Positions 1 to 7,400 of a DNA stretch of 10,494 bases are shown here, piece after piece. Location: assembly GCA_001915545.1 (NCBI GenBank), contig MNQS01000143.1:1-10494 (forward strand), given 5' to 3'. A model generated the notes under the pieces. That model made no database searches. It saw only the letters and a program-made list of their open reading frames with translations, and was not told the DNA's origin. Numbering within the stretch: position 1 is the first letter of the stretch; each line of letters opens with the position of its first letter. Source of the stretch: Bacteroides sp. 43_108 (GTDB lineage: Bacteria > Bacteroidota > Bacteroidia > Bacteroidales > Bacteroidaceae). The translations under genes and the position numbers were made by a program.

Positions 1-37
1 ATTTCTTTAATAAATAACCCATTAAAACATTTTTCAA
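1..37 (+). other. A/T-rich leader before the first gene
   Basis: This short stretch is almost all A and T and runs directly into the first ATG. It shows no Shine-Dalgarno sequence and no TAnnTTTG promoter box. Unstructured A/T-rich leaders are the usual translation-initiation context in Bacteroidota. In CTnDOT-like elements the genes expected upstream are small excisionase genes (xis2c, xis2d) sharing one operon with this gene, so the operon promoter is probably outside the window. That last point is inference from synteny. Confidence 0.4.
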
Positions 38-1630
38 ATGGCAAAGAAAACAACAGAAAAAGACGTGCTGATAGTCCGCGACGAGAAGACGGGCGAGATC
101 AGTGTGGTAGCCGGGCTTAACGCCGACGGCTCACCCAAGCGTACCCCCGCAAAGGCGGAGAACGCACAGAGTTTCCTGCAATTCGACCGCCACGGCGACG
201 TGCTGGACAACTTCTTCAAAAACTTCTTCCGGCAGTGCAAGGAACCCAGCCGCTTCGGTTTCTACCGTTTCGCGGCAGACCAAGCCGACAAACTGATGGA
301 GGTGATGAAAGACCTGCTGAAAGACCCCGAAGCCAACAAAGAACTGCTTGCGCCCCACAAGGTGGACACTTCCGGCTACGAAAAGCAGGTAAAGGAAGAA
401 CAGACCGCCGGGATGCCGGAACAAAAACAGGAAGGACAACCCAAAGAAACCCAAAAACAGGAAGAAATGGAAAAGAAGCAGGAACAGAATCAGGAAAGCC
501 CGCAACAACAGGCGCAGGGAAGACGTGGCTACCAACCCATTGACGAGAGCAAAATCAACTGGCAGGAGCTGGAAGAGAAATGGGGCGTGAAACGTGACGA
601 CCTTGAAAAGTCCGGTGATCTGAACAAGATGCTCAACTACGGCAAGTCCGATTTGGTGAAAGTGTCGCCCAAGTTCGGCGGCGAGGCTTTTGAACTGGAT
701 GCCCGCCTTTCCTTCAAGAAGGACGGTGAAGGCAATGTCAGCCTCGTGCCGCACTTCATCCGCAAGGAGCAGAAACTCGACGAGTACAAGGAACACAAGT
801 TCTCCGACGAAGACCGTAAGAACCTGCGCGAAACGGGTAACCTCGGCAGGGTCGTGGACATCGTGGACAAAGAAACGGGTGAAATCATCCCCTCGTTCAT
901 CAGCATAGACCGCAAGACGAATGAAATCACGGACATTCCTGCAAACAAGGTACGCATACCGGAGCGCATCGGAAAGACGGAAATCACCAAGCAGGAACAG
1001 GATATGCTGCGTGCCGGGTTGCCCGTGCGCGACAAGCTCATCGAACGCAACGACGGCAGGAAATTCGTCACCACTCTTCAAGTGAATGTAGAGCAGCGAG
1101 GCGTGGAGTTCGTACCGGGAACTGGCAGGTCGCCCCGTACCGCCCAGATGCAGGAAGCCAAGAACAATCCCACGCAGGGACAGGCTCAGGGCATGGAAAA
1201 TTCCGCAGCCCCACAGAAAGAGCAACGCCGCAACACGTGGACGAACGCTGATGGCAGTATCCGCCCCATCAGCAAATGGAGCGGTGTGAACTTCACCGAC
1301 CAGCAGAAAGCCGACTACGCTGCGGGTAAGGCGATAAAGCTGGAGAACGTGACTGACAAGCAAGGCTTCCACGCCACGATGTACATCAAGTTCAACCCGG
1401 AGAAGGGACGTCCGTACCGCTATGACACCAACCCCGACAATGCGCAGAAGGTCGCCCCATCCAACGAGAGCCGTACACAGGTGGCGGTGAACAGCGAAGG
1501 CAAGACCAACGAGGCGACCAAGAACCTGAAAGAGCCGTTGCTGAAAGGACAGACCGCCCCGAAAGACGACAAACAGCAAAAGCTGCAGGAGAAATCTCAG
1601 AAGAAAAACAACAAGGGCATGAAGATGTAA
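38..1630 (+). CDS. DUF4099/DUF3945 domain protein, CTnDOT Orf3-like
   Basis: A 530-residue soluble protein of unknown biochemical function, found in conjugative elements of Bacteroidales. Residues about 9-111 form a conserved N-terminal region. Residues about 118-167 are a Q/E/K-rich, probably disordered linker. Residues about 172-250 (starting near INWQELEEKWGVK) match my memory of DUF4099, and the rest resembles DUF3945. I see three related units at residues 255-301, 316-360 and 419-462. Each opens with [FI]-[ST]-x-[DEQ]-x-[DQEK], has a G near position 12-13 and ends in a beta-rich stretch (for example KFVTTLQVNVEQRGVEF). The C-terminus is strongly basic (KSQKKNNKGMKM). No signal peptide, membrane segment or catalytic motif is visible. 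The ATG at 38 is the first in frame after an A/T-rich leader. No terminator separates it from topB, so cotranscription is likely, as for orf3-exc in the CTnDOT excision operon. The family call is from motif recognition; the Orf3 equivalence is from position. Confidence 0.88.
   Translation: MAKKTTEKDVLIVRDEKTGEISVVAGLNADGSPKRTPAKAENAQSFLQFDRHGDVLDNFFKNFFRQCKEPSRFGFYRFAADQADKLMEVMKDLLKDPEANKELLAPHKVDTSGYEKQVKEEQTAGMPEQKQEGQPKETQKQEEMEKKQEQNQESPQQQAQGRRGYQPIDESKINWQELEEKWGVKRDDLEKSGDLNKMLNYGKSDLVKVSPKFGGEAFELDARLSFKKDGEGNVSLVPHFIRKEQKLDEYKEHKFSDEDRKNLRETGNLGRVVDIVDKETGEIIPSFISIDRKTNEITDIPANKVRIPERIGKTEITKQEQDMLRAGLPVRDKLIERNDGRKFVTTLQVNVEQRGVEFVPGTGRSPRTAQMQEAKNNPTQGQAQGMENSAAPQKEQRRNTWTNADGSIRPISKWSGVNFTDQQKADYAAGKAIKLENVTDKQGFHATMYIKFNPEKGRPYRYDTNPDNAQKVAPSNESRTQVAVNSEGKTNEATKNLKEPLLKGQTAPKDDKQQKLQEKSQKKNNKGMKM
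422..464 (+). repeat. Short in-gene direct repeat in the Q/K-rich linker
   Basis: The 13-mer CAAAAACAGGAAG occurs at 422-434 and again at 452-464, exactly 30 bp apart and in the same reading frame. It codes for part of the low-complexity Q/E/K linker of the DUF3945 protein. Such a repeat could let the linker vary in length by slippage or recombination. Similarity caused simply by Q/K/E codon bias is also possible. Confidence 0.5.
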
Positions 1631-1643
1631 CATCCCGTGTCCG

Positions 1644-1669
1644 CCACTAAATCCAAAGTAACAATTCAT
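1644..1669 (+). repeat. Repeat arm A in the topB leader
   Basis: The stretch 1644-1660 (CCACTAAATCCAAAGTA) is a perfect inverse complement of 3860-3876. The following 9 bases (1661-1669) are the inverse complement of 3828-3836. A diverged direct copy of the first 15 bases lies at 3949-3964. Arm A sits in the 56-bp spacer between the DUF3945 gene and topB and ends 17 bp before the topB start codon. No terminator or -7 promoter box is visible in this spacer. Confidence 0.7.
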
Positions 1670-1686
1670 AAAAAAAAGTAATCAGC

Positions 1687-3798
1687 ATGAAGACAATCAT
1701 TGCAGAAAAGCCATCCGTGGCACGTGAAATCGCCCGCATCGTGGGCGCGACAAAGAGAGAGGAAGGATATTTCGAGGGAAGTGGCTACGCCGTGACATGG
1801 GCATTCGGGCACCTCGTCCAGCTTGCCATGCCCGACGGTTACGGCATACGCGGCTTTGTCCGTGACAACCTGCCCGTCATCCCCGACTCCTTCACGCTCA
1901 TACCCCGTCAGGTAAAGGTTGAGAAGGGCTACAAACCCGACAGCGGCGTGGTGTCACAAATAAAAACCATAACCCGCCTGTTCAATGACAGTGAGCAGAT
2001 CATCGTGGCGACCGATGCCGGTCGCGAGGGCGAACTTATCTTCCGATACCTCTACCATTACATAGGATGCGCCACCCCTTTCGTGCGCCTCTGGATAAGC
2101 TCGCTTACCGACAAGGCCATCCGCGATGGACTGCGCAACCTCGAAGCGGGGAGCAAGTATGACAACCTCTACCTCGCCGCCAAAGCGCGGAGCGAATCCG
2201 ACTGGCTCGTGGGCATCAACGGCACGCAGGCTCTCTCCATCGCCGCCGGACACGGCACTTACTCCGTCGGGCGGGTGCAGACACCCACGTTGGCGATGGT
2301 GTGCGCACGCTACTGGGAAAACCGCCGCTTCACGGTGGAACCTTTCTGGCAACTCCATATTGCCGCTGACGGAGGCGATGGTGATACCGTGAAATTCTCT
2401 TCCACCGGGAAATGGAAGGAGATGGAGCCTGCCACAGTCTTATATAATAAGGTAAAGGAAACAGGCACAGCCACCGTCACGAAAGCGGAACGCAAGGAGA
2501 AGATAGAGGAAACTCCGCTCCTGTACGACCTGACCACGCTCCAGAAGGAAGCCAACGCCAAGCATGGCTTCACGGCGGAACAGACGCTTGAAATCGCCCA
2601 GAAGCTCTACGAGAAGAAGCTCATCACCTATCCGAGAACCGGAAGCCGCTATATTCCCGAAGACGTGTTCGCGGAAATCCCCAAGCTGCTTGCCTTCATC
2701 GGCAGCCTGCCCGAATGGAAGGACAAGTTGCAGCCGAAAGCCGTGCCGACACGCCGCAGCTTGGACGGCGGCAAGGTGACAGACCACCATGCCCTGCTCG
2801 TCACGGGCGAGAAGCCGCTGTTCCTCTCCAAAGAGGACAGCACCGTCTATCACATGATAGTCGGGCGCATGCTTGAGGCTTTCTCCGAAAAATGCGTCAA
2901 GGACACTGCCACCGTCACGGCAGAGTGTGCCGGAGTGGAGTTCGTGGCAAAAGGCAGCATCATCAGGCAGGCCGGATGGCGTGCCGTCTATGGCAAGGAG
3001 AATGGAGAAGAGAACAACAGCCAAGAGGAAACCGCCGCCATTCCCTGTTGGCAGGAAGGCGACACGCTGGCACTGAAAGCCGCCTCCATCACGGAGGGAA
3101 AGACCAAACCCAAGCCGCAGCATACCGAAGCCACTCTGCTGTCCGCGATGGAAACGGCTGGCAAGGAGATAGAGGACGACGCATTGCGGCAGGCTATGAA
3201 GGATTGCGGCATCGGCACGCCCGCCACCCGTGCGTCCATCATCGAAACGCTTTTCAAGCGCGGCTATATGGAACGCTGCAAGAAGTCGCTTGTCCCCACC
3301 GAAAAAGGGCTTGCCCTCTACTCGGTCGTGAAGGCGATGCGTATTGCCGATGTCGCCATGACGGGCGAATGGGAAAAGGAATTGGCACGCATCGAGCGTG
3401 GGGAACTGCCCGCCGATGACTTCCGCAGGAAGATTGAGGCATATACACGGGAAATTACCTCCGAACTGCTGTCGTGCGACAAGCTGTTCGCCCGCAGGGA
3501 TTCCGGCTGCAAGTGTCCCAAGTGCGGAGCGGGGACGATGCAGTTTTACGGCAAGGTCGTCCGCTGCGACAACGCGGAGTGCGGTCTGCCCGTGTTCCGC
3601 CTGAAAGCAAACCGCACCCTCTCTGATGATGAAATCAAAAACCTGCTCACCGACGGACACACGAAACTGCTCAAAGGATTCAAGAGCAAGCAGGGCAAGA
3701 GTTTTGATGCCGTAGTCGCCTTTGACGGGGACTATAACACGGTTTTCGTGTTCCCAGAAAGGAAAAGTAAAGCGACCTCTGCGAAAAGAAGAAAATAA
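1687..3798 (+). CDS. topB: DNA topoisomerase III (type IA), CTnDOT Exc-like
   Basis: A 703-residue type IA topoisomerase that cuts and reseals one DNA strand through a tyrosine-phosphate link, relaxing negative supercoils and decatenating DNA. The TOPRIM domain starts at once (KTIIAEKPSVA, acidic residue E7) and includes TDAGREGELIFRY (D110, E114, E116). The central domain contains SVGRVQTPTLAMV, and the active-site tyrosine is most likely Y315 in LITYPRTGSRYIP. One C-terminal four-cysteine zinc site is visible (C610, C613, C627, C632). It is followed by a topoisomerase C-terminal repeat at 645-690 and a lysine/arginine tail. Two positions differ from the E. coli consensus: DAG instead of DxD, and YPRTG instead of YPRTD/YPRSD. 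The ATG at 1687 fits the universal N-terminus and follows an A-rich leader. In CTnDOT the homologue, Exc, takes part in excision and in control of transfer genes. The gene is probably cotranscribed with the DUF3945 gene and ends before a strong terminator. Confidence 0.97.
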   Translation: MKTIIAEKPSVAREIARIVGATKREEGYFEGSGYAVTWAFGHLVQLAMPDGYGIRGFVRDNLPVIPDSFTLIPRQVKVEKGYKPDSGVVSQIKTITRLFNDSEQIIVATDAGREGELIFRYLYHYIGCATPFVRLWISSLTDKAIRDGLRNLEAGSKYDNLYLAAKARSESDWLVGINGTQALSIAAGHGTYSVGRVQTPTLAMVCARYWENRRFTVEPFWQLHIAADGGDGDTVKFSSTGKWKEMEPATVLYNKVKETGTATVTKAERKEKIEETPLLYDLTTLQKEANAKHGFTAEQTLEIAQKLYEKKLITYPRTGSRYIPEDVFAEIPKLLAFIGSLPEWKDKLQPKAVPTRRSLDGGKVTDHHALLVTGEKPLFLSKEDSTVYHMIVGRMLEAFSEKCVKDTATVTAECAGVEFVAKGSIIRQAGWRAVYGKENGEENNSQEETAAIPCWQEGDTLALKAASITEGKTKPKPQHTEATLLSAMETAGKEIEDDALRQAMKDCGIGTPATRASIIETLFKRGYMERCKKSLVPTEKGLALYSVVKAMRIADVAMTGEWEKELARIERGELPADDFRRKIEAYTREITSELLSCDKLFARRDSGCKCPKCGAGTMQFYGKVVRCDNAECGLPVFRLKANRTLSDDEIKNLLTDGHTKLLKGFKSKQGKSFDAVVAFDGDYNTVFVFPERKSKATSAKRRK

Positions 3799-3827
3799 AT
3801 GTTTAACTTTGCCACTGGTTCAGAGTA

Positions 3828-3876
3828 ATGAATTGTTCTTCGATACCGGATTACACTCATACTTTGGATTTAGTGG
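3828..3876 (+). repeat. Repeat B, inverted and split copy of arm A
   Basis: The 9-mer ATGAATTGT at 3828-3836 and the 17-mer TACTTTGGATTTAGTGG at 3860-3876 together equal the reverse complement of 1644-1669. Here they are separated by 23 bases that are absent from arm A. The right part (3862-3876) is also complementary to 3949-3964 with a single unpaired base. The 8-mer GATACCGG occurs within the extra 23 bases (3842-3849) and again in the adjacent terminator hairpin (3890-3897). This is non-coding spacer between topB and the DUF1896 gene. Confidence 0.7.
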
Positions 3877-3877
3877 T

Positions 3878-3907
3878 GGCACTCGGAGGGATACCGGGTG
3901 CCTTTTT
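3878..3907 (+). terminator. Intrinsic terminator after topB
   Basis: A 9-bp stem pairs 3878-3886 with 3894-3902 (GGCAC with GTGCC, one T-G wobble, CGG with CCG) around a 7-base loop. Five T residues follow at 3903-3907, and the next 13 bases are also T-rich. This is the classic Rho-independent layout for the + strand and should end transcripts coming from topB at least partly. It lies immediately right of repeat B and within the larger B/C inverted repeat. The downstream genes therefore need read-through or their own promoter, and I cannot see a convincing promoter between here and 3967. Confidence 0.75.
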
Positions 3908-3948
3908 CTTCTCGTTTTCCAACGATTATCCCTATCATCATTATCAAT

Positions 3949-3964
3949 CCACTAAATTCCAAAG
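3949..3964 (+). repeat. Repeat arm C at the DUF1896 start
   Basis: CCACTAAATTCCAAAG is a direct copy of arm A (1644-1658) with one extra T, and the inverse complement of 3862-3876 with one bulged base. It ends two bases before the ATG at 3967, so pairing with arm B in RNA would place the translation start at the foot of a long stem. No other Shine-Dalgarno-like signal is evident. Confidence 0.65.
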
Positions 3965-3966
3965 AA

Positions 3967-4419
3967 ATGAACAACAAGAAGAAAAACGAGGGTCGGACCG
4001 ACTTTTCCTATTACGGTCTGTACCTGCTGGACTACCTCACCACGAACAAGTTTGAACAGGCAGCCGATGAAGCCTTCATCCGAGAAAGAACCGACCGTGC
4101 CGCCGAAGCGTATGAACGGGCAAGGCTCGAAGGCTATCCTGTCGACGGGGCGCAGGAACTGGCGATGAAGGTGCTGACGGAGGGCCTTCGCTACTCCAGG
4201 CACGCCATCCTGCGCGAAGTCGTGGAGAACGAATTTGCGGGTGAAGTGCCGGAAGAAAAATGTGAAGCCTTTACCCAGAAGCTGCTGCCGCTTGTCGGAA
4301 ACGTATTCTCCATCTATGACCTCTCGGACGACAATTTCGCCCTGTCGCCCGAATATGACCTGCTCTACACGGAGCTGACGGGAGCCGTCATCCTCTATAT
4401 CGAAGAGTATGGCGTTTAA
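3967..4419 (+). CDS. DUF1896 family protein
   Basis: A 150-residue, acidic, helix-rich soluble protein. Features I recognise from DUF1896 are the opening [16 protein letters not shown] (residues about 11-27), a charged helix with [17 protein letters not shown], and a central [18 protein letters not shown]. The C-terminus is [21 protein letters not shown]. No catalytic motif, metal site or membrane segment is visible and the function is unknown. In Bacteroidales conjugative elements this family typically sits between topoisomerase III and the large methylase-helicase, as here. I chose ATG 3967 over the upstream in-frame GTG at 3898 because the GTG lies inside the terminator stem and the extra 23 codons read through its T-tract. 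Its stop overlaps the next gene by 11 bp, which suggests the two are made together. The family call is from recognition and synteny. Confidence 0.85.
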   Translation: MNNKKKNEGRTDFSYYGLYLLDYLTTNKFEQAADEAFIRERTDRAAEAYERARLEGYPVDGAQELAMKVLTEGLRYSRHAILREVVENEFAGEVPEEKCEAFTQKLLPLVGNVFSIYDLSDDNFALSPEYDLLYTELTGAVILYIEEYGV

Positions 4420-7400
4420 CCGCAAACAGAGGTTGAGGGACAACATCGAGGCGATACGGACGGCATTCCTCCTTGACAGGGAACAGCGCACACCCACCGC
4501 ACGCGAACGGCTCTTGTTAGAGCGTTATTGCGGGTTCGGGGGACTGAAGAGCATACTCAACCCTGCAAGGGAACTGACGGATGCCGTCCACTGGGCGAAG
4601 TCCGACCTCGAACTGTTTGCCCCTACCGTGGAACTGCACAGGTTGCTGCGGGAGAACACAAAAGACGAGACGGAGTACAAACGGTATATGGATGCCATGA
4701 AGCAGTCCGTGCTGACCGCCTTCTATACCCCGCCGGAGATAACCGGGACCATCGCGGACGTGCTGCATGAACACGGCATCCGTCCCGACCGGGTGCTGGA
4801 GCCGTCGGCAGGTGTCGGTGCATTCGTGGACGCCGTGCTGGAGAACAGACCGGACGCGGACATCATGGCTTTTGAGAAAGACCTGATGACGGGCAAGATA
4901 CTGAAGCACCTGCATCCCGGACAGAAAGTAAGGGTACAGGGCTTCGAGAAGATAGAAAAGCCGTTCATGAACCATTTTGATTTGGCTGTCTCCAATATAC
5001 CGTTTGGCGATGTGGCGGTGTTCGACCCGGAATTTTCGGGCAGCAAGGATCCTGCAAGGCACTCGGCGGCACGGACGATACACAATTACTTTTTCCTGAA
5101 AAGCCTTGACGCGGTGCGTGAAGGCGGAATCGTGGCGTTCATCACCTCGCAGGGGGTACTGGATGCCCCGACCAACGCGCCCATACGCGAGTATATGATG
5201 AACCAGGCCAATCTGGTGGGCGTAGCCCGCCTGCCGAACAACCTCTTTACGGATAACGCGGGAACGGAGGTGGGCAGCGACCTGATTATCCTGCAAAAGA
5301 ACAGCGGAAAGAACGGTGAACTGTATTACAACGAAAAACTCTTCGTGCAGACCGAACAGACCCCTATCGGCACTTCCGTAAATGGGTATGTATGGAGCAT
5401 CTGCTCGCTTTCACACACGGATTTGATCAGAAGTACCGACCCATACGGGAAACCAGCCTATAAACTCCTGCACCGTGGGGACATCGCACAACTGGCGGAA
5501 GACTTGCGGGAGCATCTGAAAATAGAACTGCAACAACTTGACAGGAAACTGTATGAGAAACACAGCCTGCATCCGACAAAGGAGGAAAGCACGGCTGCGG
5601 AAGTGCAACCTGCTCCGAAAACAGAAAAGGTATCACCTTCTGTAATAGCCCCCGTTTCTGTAATTGAGCCTGTCAAGGGAGTGGAGAAGCCGCAGGCACA
5701 GCCCATAGGGGAAAAGCCGGAGATTGAGCCGCGCCAACCCAATCATTCGTCAGCCGTGCAGCTTACCCTGCTCGACCTTTGGGGTATGCCCATAGAGGAA
5801 CCGGCAAAAAAGAAAAAGGCAGCGAAAAAGGAAAGCAAGCCGAAGCCTATGCCGTCCACGCCTAAACCGCAGGTCAAAGTTACTCCACCCGTTGAAGCCG
5901 CCAAGCCGGTAAACGGTAATAAGGAAGAAAAGCCGGAAAATGCCGAAAAGCCAAACGCCCCGGACGACATTTACGCCACTCTGGATTGGGAAACCAATCC
6001 TCCCATCAACGGCTTCTATGAGACAATGATGAGCCTGACAGCGGAACGGCGCAAGGCCCTACGGCTTGAGGCAGAACGGCACAGGCAGGAACAACTGAAA
6101 AAGATGGGTATCAAAGACACGTTGAACCCTGCTTTTGCGCCTTCTTCGGACAATATGGATAAAAAGCCGGAACAAACGGAAGAAATAAAGCAACCTGAAA
6201 CACTGGCAGAAGTTGTGCCTACTTCCGAAACGGTTGCCACTTCCCTGTTCCCGGAACTTGAAACGGAAAAGCCGAAGGAGGAAGTCATGGACCTTTCTCC
6301 CCGTCCGTTCAACGGCCTGCTGGAGCCACACCACCGTGACGGCTCGATGGTGCTGGATGCTTCACGCAATCTCGGTTACCTGAAAGACCTCACGCCTTAC
6401 GGTGCGACCTTCCAACCGCTCGACCTTCGTGGCTATCAAAAAGAGAAAGCGATGCTGTATATATCGCTCCGTGACGCTTACGAACGTCTGTATAGCCACG
6501 AGACGGAGAACCATACGGAACACAAACCGCAGCGCGGGTATCTCAACACCTACTACGATGAGTTTGTCATGCGTTACGGTAACCTCAACGCCAGACAGAA
6601 CGTGAAACTGGTAATGATGGATGCCGGAGGGCGCGACATCCTTTCGCTGGAACGTGCGGAGGACGGCAAGTTTGTCAAGGCGGACATCTTCGACCGTCCC
6701 GTTTCCTTCTCGGTGGAGAGCCGTGTCAATGCAGGCTCTCCCGAAGAAGCCTTGTCCGCATCGCTCAACAAGTTCGGCACGGTCAATCTCGGCTATATGC
6801 GGGAGATAACCGACACCACGGAAGAGGAACTGCTTGGTGCCCTCAAGGGGCGCATCTTCTACAACCCGCTCGTAACCGGTTACGAAATCAAAGACCGCTT
6901 CATCGCGGGGAACGTGATAGAGAAGGCGGAACGCATAGAGGGCTGGATGGAGGACAATCCCGAAAGTGAGCGGATCCCGGAGGTGAAACAGGCGTGGGAG
7001 GCATTGAAGGAGGCCGAACCGCAGCGCATCTCCTTTGAAGACCTCGACTTCAATTTCGGGGAACGCTGGATTCCCACGGGCGTGTATGCCGCCTACATGA
7101 GCCACCTTTTCGACACGGACGTGAAAATAGCCTACTCCGCAAGCATGGACGAGTTTTCCGTGGCGTGCGGCTACCGCACCATGAAGATCACGGACGAGTT
7201 TTTAGTAAAGGGCTATTACCGGAACTATGACGGTATGCACCTGTTGAAGCACGCCCTGCACAACACCTGCCCCGACATGATGAAAAGTATCGGCAAGGAC
7301 GAGAACGGCAACGACATCAAGGTACGCGACAGCGAGGGCATACAGCTCGCCAACGCGAAGATAGACGAAATCCGTAACGGGTTCTCGGAATGGCTGGAAG

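Noticed and set aside
131..1669. A 512-codon open frame on the - strand opposite the DUF3945 gene
   Set aside because: Its predicted product is a run of Leu/Phe/Val/His-rich sequence of the kind produced by reading Lys/Glu-rich codons backwards. It has no recognisable domain, while the + strand frame is a recognisable family.
2440..3660. A 406-codon open frame on the - strand opposite topB
   Set aside because: It lies entirely within a gene with clear topoisomerase motifs and shows no domain of its own; it is a by-product of G/C-rich third positions.
3803..3812. TTAACTTTGC resembling the CTnDOT attachment core GTAnnTTTGC
   Set aside because: It matches at 9 of 10 positions only and sits between backbone genes, not at an element end. 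The same pattern overlaps the common TAnnTTTG promoter box.
3828..4055. A 75-codon + strand frame from ATG 3828 as a separate small gene
   Set aside because: It runs across the terminator and into DUF1896 in another frame, and much of it is encoded by the repeat and hairpin bases. A regulatory leader-peptide role is mentioned as a possibility but a normal gene is not supported.
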